Positions 7,044-15,103 are shown, counted from the first letter of the stretch. The stretch is DNA of 17,330 bases from Eutrophocola sp049446715 (GCA_049446715.1 JBMTQX010000064.1:1-17330); one strand, 5' to 3'. Notes: generated by a model from the letters alone, not told the origin. A program made the numbers and translations.

Positions 7044-8186
7044 TCACTGCCCACTGAAGGCATGCGGCCCGGGCGTGAATTTCTGAATGCGCCGGCCATT
7101 GTTGACCTCACCCGTGTACAGGTTACCGGCACTGTCGACGGCGATATTGTGCACCCAGTCGAACTGACCAGCCTGACGTCCGCCCTGGCCAAAACTTCCC
7201 ATCGACTCCAGGCTGGTACGCTCCAAGCGCCTGATCACGCGGTTGGCGCCATCGGCCACAAACAACCAGCGATAGTTCTCCAGCGGTGAAATGGCTATGT
7301 CCCAGACCGCACCGTTACCCAGTGTCTCCTGCGCCAGTAATTTTTCGCTGACAAAAGTGCCGTCCTGGGTAAACACCTGCAGGCGATTGGCGGTTCTGTC
7401 CGCAACATACAAGAGCCCCTCCGGACCCAGAACAACCGCATGCACAGGCCCCATGAACTGATCCGGCACATCACCTGGCCTGATTTCCGTTGCCGCTGGC
7501 AGGGGCCGGTCATCAGGCACATTGCCGTAAGCCCCCCAGTGCCGCTTGTAGGCCCCGGTGACACTGTCAAAAACAATAATGCGTCTGTTTAGATAGCCAT
7601 CCGCAAGATAGACTTCCCGCGCCTGGGTATCCACGGCGATATCCGCCGGGCGTCCCAGCCTGGCCGGATCATTGCTGCCGCCTGTTTCACCTGGTGTGCC
7701 CAGTGTCAGGACATGTTCGCCGTCTGGGGTGTATTTCACGACGATATGCATACCGCCGGCATCCTGGTTGCCCCCTATCCAGACATAGCCTTCGGCATCC
7801 ACGAAAATGCCATGCTCGTTCAGTGGCCAGTCGACGCCTGGCTGCCGCCATGACTGAGTATTGCGATCCCAGACCGGACCACCCCAGGCCTGCAGCAAGG
7901 TGCCCTCTCCACTGAACTGCAGGACGGCCGGTGCCGGGTTACAACATGCAGAAACAGGTGGCTCCTGCACAGCACCCAGTTCATCAGCTGACAGGGATTT
8001 CGGACGGTGCAGCACCCAGATCGTGTCATCCGGTGCAACGGCAATGCCAGAGACCTGACCGAGTATGAGGTTATTGTCGTAAGGCAGGGGCCAGTCAGCA
8101 TCCACGGCGTACAACGGCTGGGCTTGTGCGAACCCGGCACCGAGGAGACTGATCCCGAGCAACAGTGTGTATGACAATGATTTCAT
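7044..8186 (-). CDS. Secreted NHL-repeat six-bladed beta-propeller, PAL lyase-like
   Basis: A 380-aa protein with a signal peptide cut after FAQA (22). Six NHL-type blades are visible, starting near 45, 122, 180, 246, 294 and 345. It resembles the peptidyl-alpha-hydroxyglycine alpha-amidating lyase (PAL) domain, which splits a hydroxylated C-terminal glycine into a peptide amide and glyoxylate. The PAL active-site set, as I recall it, is present in order: Arg61 (after VLH), His125 (NEHGIFVD), Tyr198 (DGYLNRR), His249 (PVHAVVL), Arg264 (ADR) and His346 (WVHNIAV); the three histidines would bind zinc. The PAL methionine two residues before the last histidine is Trp344 here. A Cys-Cys pair lies at 81-82. 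No hydroxylase (PHM) is present, so the substrate is unknown. It follows the DUF1289 gene by 16 bp, and its Shine-Dalgarno (GGGGGAG) sits inside a hairpin. Confidence 0.88.
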   Translation of the reverse strand: MKSLSYTLLLGISLLGAGFAQAQPLYAVDADWPLPYDNNLILGQVSGIAVAPDDTIWVLHRPKSLSADELGAVQEPPVSACCNPAPAVLQFSGEGTLLQAWGGPVWDRNTQSWRQPGVDWPLNEHGIFVDAEGYVWIGGNQDAGGMHIVVKYTPDGEHVLTLGTPGETGGSNDPARLGRPADIAVDTQAREVYLADGYLNRRIIVFDSVTGAYKRHWGAYGNVPDDRPLPAATEIRPGDVPDQFMGPVHAVVLGPEGLLYVADRTANRLQVFTQDGTFVSEKLLAQETLGNGAVWDIAISPLENYRWLFVADGANRVIRRLERTSLESMGSFGQGGRQAGQFDWVHNIAVDSAGNLYTGEVNNGRRIQKFTPGPHAFSGQ

Positions 8187-8187
8187 G

Positions 8188-8201
8188 ACTCCCCCGGGAG
8201 T
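8188..8201 (-). promoter_or_regulatory. Hairpin covering the ribosome-binding site of the propeller gene
   Basis: The RNA reads ACTCCC-GG-GGGAGT, a perfect inverted repeat that fills the 16-nt gap between the DUF1289 stop (8203) and the propeller ATG (8186). Its 3' arm is the Shine-Dalgarno itself. With a 4-nt loop the stem has five pairs. A ribosome ending DUF1289 translation would open it, which would couple the two genes. Confidence 0.55.
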
Positions 8202-8202
8202 T

Positions 8203-8655
8203 TCAGAACCTGCGACTGTGGTCAAAGTAGCGTTCAAAGTGAGCTTCGCTCAGCGTGAACAGTTCCTGGTTGATCTCCAGCATGAGATCGCGGATATCCT
8301 GCCCGGCATAGGCCGGAGCCAGTTCGGCGCCCACCTCCTGCAAACTGCTGATTCGATGCAGGCGCTTCTGCAACAGGTTGTGCAGCCAGCACCAGGGCGA
8401 GACTTCGGGATCATAGAAAAAACGAAAGTCCTCCATGGCCTGCTGCAGTTTCTCGACGGAAAATATGCGGAATCGCTCGGCCATGATCTGGCTCGTTAAC
8501 TGGTCGATGCGCTTGAGCACCGCACGTTTTTCCAGCTCGCTGTACTGGTTCCAGCGAATGACTTCGAAATTAAAGCGTTTGCAACCGCGACAGATTTTGT
8601 CGCCCAGGGACGTGGTTGAGCAGATGCCAATGCAGGGAGTTTTGACGGTGTTCAT
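8203..8655 (-). CDS. DUF1289 domain protein, probable metal-binding
   Basis: A 150-aa cytoplasmic protein. The N-terminus has the DUF1289 signature PCIGIC...ICRGCKRFNFEVIRW with four cysteines (Cys8, Cys12, Cys22, Cys25), suited to zinc or an iron-sulfur cluster. This is followed by a helical 'SELEKRAVL' segment. About 90 further residues form a C-terminal region with an SEAHFERYF ending, which I recall from longer Pseudomonas-type members. No function is established. The ATG at 8655 has Shine-Dalgarno GGGAG. It is divergent from acnB across 149 bp and is probably cotranscribed with the propeller gene 16 bp downstream. A GATAAT at 8718-8723 on the minus strand is a possible -10 with no good -35. 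Confidence 0.85.
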   Translation of the reverse strand: MNTVKTPCIGICSTTSLGDKICRGCKRFNFEVIRWNQYSELEKRAVLKRIDQLTSQIMAERFRIFSVEKLQQAMEDFRFFYDPEVSPWCWLHNLLQKRLHRISSLQEVGAELAPAYAGQDIRDLMLEINQELFTLSEAHFERYFDHSRRF

Positions 8656-8701
8656 GGCTCCCGATTGTAACGTGACGCGTGGGCGCGACCTAGTCTTTGA
8701 A

Positions 8702-8739
8702 GGCCAGTTCGAGTAAAATTATCGCCCGCTTTACTGGCC
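8702..8739. promoter_or_regulatory. Inverted repeats around overlapping -10 elements of acnB and the DUF1289 gene
   Basis: GGCCAGT (8702-8708) and ACTGGCC (8733-8739) form a 7-bp inverted repeat. AGTAAA (8712-8717) and TTTACT (8730-8735) form a second, offset by 3 bp. Between them lie a plus-strand -10 (TAAAAT, 8714-8719) for acnB, with weak -35 TAGTCT (8691-8696) at 17 bp, and a minus-strand GATAAT (8718-8723). This could be an operator for a dimeric regulator; I cannot name one. Confidence 0.35.
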
Positions 8740-8754
8740 CGACCAGGCGTCGGG
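8738..8754 (+). promoter_or_regulatory. Hairpin in the acnB leader RNA
   Basis: CCCGAC-CAGGC-GTCGGG makes a perfect six-pair stem with a 5-nt loop, ending 50 nt before the acnB start codon. No T-run follows, so it is not a terminator. It would lie in the leader if transcription starts near 8726. It could affect mRNA stability or bind a protein. Confidence 0.4.
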
Positions 8755-8804
8755 AATAACCCTGCAGCGCCACCTAACCTATTGAAACAAAGAGGAAATC
8801 CAAA

Positions 8805-11420
8805 GTGCTTGAAGCGTATCGCCAACATGTGGAAGAACGGGCAAAGCTGGGCATTGTGCCCAAGCCACTGGACGCAGAACAGACTACCAGCCTAGTGGAA
8901 CTGCTCAAGAACCCGCCCCAGGGCGAAGAGGATTTCCTGCTGGACCTGATCAGCAATCGCGTCCCGGCCGGTGTCGACGAGGCCGCTTATGTGAAAGCTG
9001 CCTTCCTGTCCGATGTGGCCAAGGGTAAGGCTTCTTCTCCCCTGCTCTCGAAACTGGATGCGGTCAAGTTACTGGGCACCATGCTCGGTGGTTACAACAT
9101 CACTACACTGGTGGAACTGCTGGATGACGCAGAACTCGGTGCAGCCGCGGCCGAGGAACTGTCACAGACTCTGCTCATGTTCGATGCCTTCCATGATGTC
9201 GCCGAAAAAGTCGACGCCGGCAACGAACACGCCAGGAACACCATGCAGGCCTGGGCCGATGCGAAATGGTTTGAAGCCCGCGAGGAAATCCCCAAGGTTA
9301 TTACCGTGACCGTCTTCAAGGTCCCGGGTGAAACCAACACTGACGACCTGTCACCGGCACCGGATGCCTGGTCGCGGCCTGATATTCCGCTGCATGCCCT
9401 GGCCATGTACAAGATGCCACGCGAAGGCATCACCAAGGCCGTTGAGCAGGTGGAAGAGCTGAAACAGAAAGGTCACCCGGTTGCGCTCGTGGGTGATGTC
9501 GTGGGAACTGGCTCCAGCCGCAAGTCCGCCACCAACTCCGTGCTCTGGCACATGGGCAACGACATTCCCCATATCCCGAACAAGCGTGTCGGCAGCATTG
9601 TCCTGGGTTCCTCCATCGCCCCCATTTTCTACAACACCATGGAAGATGCCGGCGGTTTCCCGCTCGAATGCAACGTTGACGACATGGAAACCGGTGACGT
9701 CATCGACATCCATCCGTATGACGGCAAGATCACCAAGCATGGCAGCGATGAGGTCATAACCGAATTCAGTCTGAAAACCGCCATGCTGCTGGACGAAGTC
9801 CGTGCCGGTGGCCGCATCAACATGATCATCGGCCGCGGCCTGACCGACCGGGCCTGCGAAAAGCTCGGCCTGCCGCCGTCAAAAGCGTTCCGTCGACCGA
9901 AAGCCCAGGAAGAAAGCGACAAGGGCTACACCTTGGCCCAGAAGATCGTCGGCAAGGCCTGCGGCGTCGACGGCATACGTCCGGACACCTACTGTGAGCC
10001 CCGCATGACGACAGTCGGCTCCCAGGACACCACAGGTCCCATGACCCGTGACGAACTGAAGGACCTGGCCTGCCTGGGCTTTACCGCCGACCTGGTCATG
10101 CAGTCCTTCTGTCATACCGCCGCCTATCCGAAACCCGTGGATATTGAAACCCAGCATTCCCTGCCCGATTTCATCCAGACCCGCGGTGGCGTCTCCCTGC
10201 GTCCGGGTGATGGCATTATCCATTCCTGGCTGAACCGCATGCTGCTGCCGGATACTGTCGGCACCGGTGGTGACTCCCATACCCGCTTCCCGATCGGTAT
10301 TTCCTTCCCGGCCGGCTCCGGCCTGGTGGCCTTTGCGGCCGCTACCGGCGTCATGCCGCTGGACATGCCGGAATCCGTGCTGGTGCGTTTCAAGGGTGAG
10401 ATGCAGCCTGGTATCACCCTGCGCGACCTGGTCAACGCCATTCCATACGCAGCCATTCAGCAGGGCCACCTGACTGTGGAGAAGAAAGGCAAGAAGAACA
10501 TTTTCTCCGGCCGCATCCTGGAGATCGAAGGCCTGCCGGATCTGAAAATCGAACAGGCATTCGAGCTTTCTGATGCCTCTGCCGAGCGCTCTGCCGCCGG
10601 CTGTACCATCAAACTGAATCCCGAGCCAATCATCGAGTACTTTAAGTCCAACGTCACCCTGCTGCGCTGGATGATTTCCCAGGGCTATGGCGATCCGCGT
10701 ACCCTCGAACGCCGAGCCAGAGCCATGGAAGAGTGGCTGGCCAATCCGGAACTGCTGGAAGCCGACGCCGACGCCGAGTACAAGGAAATCATCGAGATAA
10801 ATCTCAACGAGATCAAAGAGCCCCTGCTCGCCTGCCCGAACGATCCGGATGACGTCAAACCGCTATCCGAAGTCGCCGGCACCGGCATCGACGAAGTCTT
10901 CATCGGTTCTTGCATGCTCAACATCGGCAACTTCCGTGCTGCGGGCAAAGTACTGGAACAGCATGCCGGCGACGGCTCCATTCCGACCCGACTGTGGATC
11001 GCCCCGCCGACCAAGATGGATGAACACCAGTTGACCGAGGAAGGCTACTATGCCATTTTCGGCAAGGCCGGTGCCCGCACCGAAATGCCGGGCTGTTCAC
11101 TGTGTATGGGCAACCAGGCCCGTGTCGCACCGAAGTCCACCGTGGTGTCGACTTCCACGCGCAACTTCCCGAACCGTCTTGGTGACGGCGCCAATGTGTT
11201 TCTGGCGTCAGCCGAAATGGCCGCCGTATGCTCTATCCTGGGCAAGATTCCCGATATGGAAGAGTACATGGCGTACATGAACAGTCTTGACACCATGGCC
11301 TCGGAAATTTACCGGTACATGAACTTCAACGAGATCGAGGAATACATGAAAGGCGCTGAAAATGCCACCAACATTCCGTTGCAGAACATCAGCGATGCCA
11401 GACCACCGGCAGAAGGCTGA
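8805..11420 (+). CDS. acnB: Aconitate hydratase B (bifunctional aconitase / 2-methylisocitrate dehydratase)
   Basis: Main TCA-cycle aconitase: converts citrate to isocitrate through cis-aconitate and, in many bacteria, also handles 2-methylisocitrate of propionate breakdown. The protein is 871 aa (E. coli 865) and very close to E. coli AcnB along its length. An N-terminal HEAT-like helical domain (about 1-155) is followed by the swivel domain, here N-terminal as in all AcnB, with NTDDLSPAPDAWSRP and GTGSSRKSATNS. The catalytic domains contain GGDSHTRFPIG and the [4Fe-4S] ligands Cys703, Cys764 and Cys767 (GSCM and GCSLCMG). The start is GTG at 8805, 8 nt after AGAGGA, giving the family N-terminus MLEAYRQHV. 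It ends at a strong terminator shared with pepN. Confidence 0.98.
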   Translation: MLEAYRQHVEERAKLGIVPKPLDAEQTTSLVELLKNPPQGEEDFLLDLISNRVPAGVDEAAYVKAAFLSDVAKGKASSPLLSKLDAVKLLGTMLGGYNITTLVELLDDAELGAAAAEELSQTLLMFDAFHDVAEKVDAGNEHARNTMQAWADAKWFEAREEIPKVITVTVFKVPGETNTDDLSPAPDAWSRPDIPLHALAMYKMPREGITKAVEQVEELKQKGHPVALVGDVVGTGSSRKSATNSVLWHMGNDIPHIPNKRVGSIVLGSSIAPIFYNTMEDAGGFPLECNVDDMETGDVIDIHPYDGKITKHGSDEVITEFSLKTAMLLDEVRAGGRINMIIGRGLTDRACEKLGLPPSKAFRRPKAQEESDKGYTLAQKIVGKACGVDGIRPDTYCEPRMTTVGSQDTTGPMTRDELKDLACLGFTADLVMQSFCHTAAYPKPVDIETQHSLPDFIQTRGGVSLRPGDGIIHSWLNRMLLPDTVGTGGDSHTRFPIGISFPAGSGLVAFAAATGVMPLDMPESVLVRFKGEMQPGITLRDLVNAIPYAAIQQGHLTVEKKGKKNIFSGRILEIEGLPDLKIEQAFELSDASAERSAAGCTIKLNPEPIIEYFKSNVTLLRWMISQGYGDPRTLERRARAMEEWLANPELLEADADAEYKEIIEINLNEIKEPLLACPNDPDDVKPLSEVAGTGIDEVFIGSCMLNIGNFRAAGKVLEQHAGDGSIPTRLWIAPPTKMDEHQLTEEGYYAIFGKAGARTEMPGCSLCMGNQARVAPKSTVVSTSTRNFPNRLGDGANVFLASAEMAAVCSILGKIPDMEEYMAYMNSLDTMASEIYRYMNFNEIEEYMKGAENATNIPLQNISDARPPAEG

Positions 11421-11482
11421 GATGTGAGATCGATGAAAAAGATTGATAGCGTATATCGCTAAAACCGGTAAAAACGCCCCAT

Positions 11483-11513
11483 AAAAAAAACCGCTGCATG
11501 CAGCGGTTTTTTT
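11483..11513. terminator. Bidirectional intrinsic terminator between acnB and pepN
   Basis: A 16-bp perfect palindrome, CCGCTGCATGCAGCGG (11491-11506), is preceded by eight A (11483-11490) and followed by seven T (11507-11513). Each strand therefore has a GC stem and a U-tract. It lies about 63 nt after the acnB stop and 23 nt beyond the pepN stop, so it can end transcription from both sides. Confidence 0.92.
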
Positions 11514-11535
11514 ATGCCTGGCAGAAAAACCGGTG

Positions 11536-14208
11536 TTACTGTTTCAGGCTCTTGCTGACCACCTCAAACACATCCGGCGACAGGTCCTGTACTTCCAGAA
11601 TTCGCTTGAGGGCATCCTGCATCAGAGCCTGGCGTTCCGGCATGTGTTTCTTCCAACGTGTCAGCGGGGTCAACAGGCGTGAGGCAATCTGCGGATTCAT
11701 GCTGTTGAGAGTGATGACCTGCTCCACCAGGAAGTCATAACCACTGCCATCCAGGCTATGAAAACCGACACTGTTGTTAAAACAGAATGCACCAATGACC
11801 GAGCGCACCTTGTTCGGGTTTCGAATATCAAAGGCCGGGTGTTCCATCAGGGCTCTCACCTTGACCAGGTTGTCCGGCACCATGGCCGCACTCTGCATGA
11901 GGAACCACTGTTCCACGACCAGGGTTTCATGCTGCCACTTGTCGTAAAAGGCGGCCAGTAACGTATCGGCCATGGCGTTACTGTCCGCCGCTGGGTTGTT
12001 CACCAGCGCCCGCAGAGCAGCGCTGGAATCCGTCATGTTGTCGGCCTTGTCATACTGGACCTGAACCCGTTGCCAGTGTTCCCGCTTGTCGAGACAGGCC
12101 AGGTAGTTCAGAACGGTATTGCGCAGACTTCGGCGTGCCATTTCCTCAGCGGTATAAACATAGGCCGCGTCGCTGGCACAACTTTCATAGACCGCCACAA
12201 AGGCCTCTTCGAGTTGCTGAGCCAGGTAATGACGCAGGTATTCCCGCACCTCGTGAATACCATCCACATTCACCACATCGGCCAGTTCGGCCAGATAGGC
12301 CTCTGTCGGCAGCAGCAGCAGATGGGCAACCATGGCCTTGTCCATCTCAGTCTCGGTCAGGGCGGCCTTGAGCAAGGTGTCGTAGGCACTGATCAGGCGG
12401 TCGTCAACCGCAAAGGCTTCGCCCTTGTCACGACTGGCCATCAAATCATTGATGACCGCCAAGGCCAGCTGCTGGCAGGCCTCCCAGCGGACAAAACCAT
12501 CTTCCTCAAACTGCATGAGTAGCATCAGTTCATCGCGGGTATAGGGATAAGCCAGTTTTACAGGCGCGGAAAACCCACGCAGCAGGGCCGGCACCGGCGC
12601 TGATGCTAACCCGGTAAAGACAAATTTCTGGGCGGCTTCGCTCACATGCAGCACCATGTCCGTCCCTGACTCGTAACCTGCCAGGTGCAGGGTCTGCGCA
12701 TTACCCTGGCTGTCCAGCAATCCCATGCGCAACGGAATCGTGAATGGCTCCTTATTTGGTTGTGCCGGCGTGGGCGGACAGCTCTGGGTCACTGACAAGG
12801 CAAAGGTACCGGCACTCTCATCGTAGTCACCCGTCAACGCCAGTATCGGAGTCCCGGCCTGGGTGTACCAGCGACGGAACTGCCCCAGATCCAGCCCGGA
12901 CACTTCTTCCATGGTGCTGACAAAGTCTTCCGTGGTGACGGCCATGCCATCGAATTTTTCAAAATAGCGGTCAGTGCCCTGACGGAAGAGTTCCGGCCCG
13001 AGCAAGTTGGCCTGCATGCGGACCACTTCGGCACCCTTCTCGTAAATGGTCACGGTATAGAAATTGGAGATTTCCATGTAGGACTCGGGCCGCACAGAAT
13101 GGGCCATGGGGCCGGCGTCTTCGGCAAACTGCACGGTGCGCAGCATGCTGACATCCTCGATGCGGTTGACGGCACGTGATCCCATGTCCGCCGAAAACTC
13201 CGAGTCACGATACACCGTAAAGCCTTCCTTCAGGCTGAGCTGGAACCAATCGCGGCAGGTCACACGGTTACCCGACCAGTTGTGGAAATATTCGTGCCCA
13301 ACAATGGATTCGATACGCTGGAAGGCCTGGTCGGTCGAGGTTTCCGGACGTGCCAGTACGCAGGAGGAGTTGAAGATGTTCAGACCCTTGTTTTCCATGG
13401 CGCCCATATTGAAATCATCCACCGCCACGATCATGAAAATATCCAGGTCGTACTCCCTGCCGTAAACGTCCTCATCCCATTTCATCGAACGCTGCAGTGC
13501 ACCCATGGCGAAGTCGCACTTGTCGAGATCCTTTTCCTCGACAAAAATGCGCAGCTGCACTTCCCTGCCGGAACAAGTGGTGAATGTGTCATCGACGGAT
13601 TTCAGATCCCCGGCCACCAGGGCGAACAGATAGCTGGGTTTGCGGAACGGGTCGTGCCAGGTTACCCAGTGGCGACCGCCTTCAAGCTCGCCGCTGTCGA
13701 TATTGTTACCGTTGGACAGCAGCACCGGATACGTCGACTTGTCTGCTTCGATACGGGTGGTGAAGGTTGACAGTACATCCGGGCGATCCAGGTAATAGGT
13801 AATCTTGCGGAAACCTTCCGCCTCGCACTGGGTGCAGAACATCCGGCGGGATTTGTACAACCCCTCCAGGCTGGTGTTGTCCTGGGGCATGATGCGGGTA
13901 TCACATTCCAGTACAAAGGCATCCGGCACATCCGTGATGATGAGTGACTCGTGGGCCGTGGTGTAATCGGATTCTGCCAGCACCTTGCCGTCCAGGCGCA
14001 GTTCCAGCAGGGTCATGTTGGCGCCATCCAGCACCAGTTCCCGTCCGACTGCCTGCCCGTCAGCGTCCGGATTGCGCCGAATGGTCAGCCGCGAGTGCAC
14101 CAGCGTTTCCTCTTCAAAGAGTTTCACGGTCAACTCGGTTTCATCGATAAAGAAAGCCGGCGTCTGGTAGTCTTTCAGGTAAACGGTTCTACCCTGGGAT
14201 TCTTTCAT
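11536..14208 (-). CDS. pepN: Aminopeptidase N (M1 family zinc metallopeptidase)
   Basis: Cytoplasmic aminopeptidase that removes N-terminal residues from peptides in the last steps of protein turnover. The protein is 890 aa (E. coli 870) with no signal peptide. The M1 motifs are complete: GAMEN (269-273) for N-terminus recognition, HEYFH with His305, Glu306 and His309, and the third zinc ligand Glu328 in SLKEG. The N-terminal beta domain carries TQCEAEGFR and ITYYLDRPDV as in E. coli. The C-terminal half is the long helical domain typical of the PepN type. The ATG at 14208 has an AGGACA Shine-Dalgarno. It follows the DUF2797 gene by 67 bp and is probably the last gene of the nadK operon, though it may also have its own promoter. 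Confidence 0.97.
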   Translation of the reverse strand: MKESQGRTVYLKDYQTPAFFIDETELTVKLFEEETLVHSRLTIRRNPDADGQAVGRELVLDGANMTLLELRLDGKVLAESDYTTAHESLIITDVPDAFVLECDTRIMPQDNTSLEGLYKSRRMFCTQCEAEGFRKITYYLDRPDVLSTFTTRIEADKSTYPVLLSNGNNIDSGELEGGRHWVTWHDPFRKPSYLFALVAGDLKSVDDTFTTCSGREVQLRIFVEEKDLDKCDFAMGALQRSMKWDEDVYGREYDLDIFMIVAVDDFNMGAMENKGLNIFNSSCVLARPETSTDQAFQRIESIVGHEYFHNWSGNRVTCRDWFQLSLKEGFTVYRDSEFSADMGSRAVNRIEDVSMLRTVQFAEDAGPMAHSVRPESYMEISNFYTVTIYEKGAEVVRMQANLLGPELFRQGTDRYFEKFDGMAVTTEDFVSTMEEVSGLDLGQFRRWYTQAGTPILALTGDYDESAGTFALSVTQSCPPTPAQPNKEPFTIPLRMGLLDSQGNAQTLHLAGYESGTDMVLHVSEAAQKFVFTGLASAPVPALLRGFSAPVKLAYPYTRDELMLLMQFEEDGFVRWEACQQLALAVINDLMASRDKGEAFAVDDRLISAYDTLLKAALTETEMDKAMVAHLLLLPTEAYLAELADVVNVDGIHEVREYLRHYLAQQLEEAFVAVYESCASDAAYVYTAEEMARRSLRNTVLNYLACLDKREHWQRVQVQYDKADNMTDSSAALRALVNNPAADSNAMADTLLAAFYDKWQHETLVVEQWFLMQSAAMVPDNLVKVRALMEHPAFDIRNPNKVRSVIGAFCFNNSVGFHSLDGSGYDFLVEQVITLNSMNPQIASRLLTPLTRWKKHMPERQALMQDALKRILEVQDLSPDVFEVVSKSLKQ

Positions 14209-14275
14209 TGTCTGTCCTGTTTACTGCACTTGGGTGAATGGTATTGCGATTTATATGAGGATAGTGACCGAAAAA

Positions 14276-15103
14276 TTACGCCGAAATGGCTATCTCGTAA
14301 CCGGTAAAACGCCTGAGATTGATCACGCCGGTATCGAAGATCAGGTACTGACCCTTGATACCCTGCAAAGTACCGGTGATTTCAGTGTCCTTGTCAAAAT
14401 TGAACGAGACGATTTTTTCCGGGTAAACCTGCACCGGGTAATGGATGGCCACCGGGTCGACACCGTTCAGCACACTGATGGCATGGAGTCCGAACTGGTG
14501 CTGCAAATCATCCAGTTCCCTGGCGCATTCAACCAGCAGTTTGTCCCTTTCAGCGGCCAGATCCACCGTCTCATTATCGCCCTTGAGCATGTTGCGCCAG
14601 TTGGTCTTGTCCGTGACGTTCTGCTTGAACATCACCTCTACGAATCCCGACTGCTGACGTGAACGCACGCGCATGACGGGCAGCGCTTGGATGGCACCCT
14701 GATCGATCCAGCGTGTCGGCACCTGTGAAGCCCGCGTGATACCCACTTTCAATCCGGAGGAATTAGCCAGGTACACAATATGATCCTGCATGCAGAACTC
14801 ATCACCCCAGACGGGTTCACGGCAGGTGCCGGCGTCATAGTGACATTTTTCCGGCGAGATGATGCAGCTGTCGCACTGGGCCAATTTCTGAAAACACGGG
14901 TAACAGTAGCCCTGGTTGAAACTCTTGTTGGTGTCACGACCGCAATACACACAGGTGATTTTGCCGGTATACGCCAGAGTCACGGTTTTGCCAATGAGCG
15001 GGTTCAGGGGCAGGCACTCTGCGTCCAGCACCAGTCCATAGCTGACCGGATCATCCAGCCGGGCCCGCATCTTGTGCAGCTGTCCCTGTAGTAACGCAGC
15101 CAT
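14276..15103 (-). CDS. DUF2797 protein: zinc-ribbon region plus GIY-YIG-like segment
   Basis: A 275-aa cytoplasmic protein of the DUF2797 family, function unknown. Nine cysteines lie between 51 and 104 (51, 54, 67, 70, 77, 80, 87, 94, 104), including CxxC pairs CVYC, CYPC and CDSC, which suggests two zinc sites. Next comes VYLANSSGLKVGITR (110-124), then RWIDQGA and a later glutamate (Glu156) in SGFVEVMFK. This order resembles the GIY-YIG nuclease core, but that reading is inference. The C-terminus has GTLQGIKGQYLIFDTGVIN, typical of the family. I chose the ATG at 15103 for its AAGGGG Shine-Dalgarno 8 nt upstream and family-like start; a TTG at 15148 extends the frame. It lies 46 bp after the YeaC-like gene. 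Confidence 0.85.
   Translation of the reverse strand: MAALLQGQLHKMRARLDDPVSYGLVLDAECLPLNPLIGKTVTLAYTGKITCVYCGRDTNKSFNQGYCYPCFQKLAQCDSCIISPEKCHYDAGTCREPVWGDEFCMQDHIVYLANSSGLKVGITRASQVPTRWIDQGAIQALPVMRVRSRQQSGFVEVMFKQNVTDKTNWRNMLKGDNETVDLAAERDKLLVECARELDDLQHQFGLHAISVLNGVDPVAIHYPVQVYPEKIVSFNFDKDTEITGTLQGIKGQYLIFDTGVINLRRFTGYEIAISA

Noticed and set aside
9879..10469. 196-aa open frame on the minus strand
   Set aside because: Antisense to the most conserved part of acnB; a shadow of its codon bias.
12070..12522. 150-aa plus-strand open frame
   Set aside because: Antisense to pepN with no ribosome-binding site or recognisable motif.
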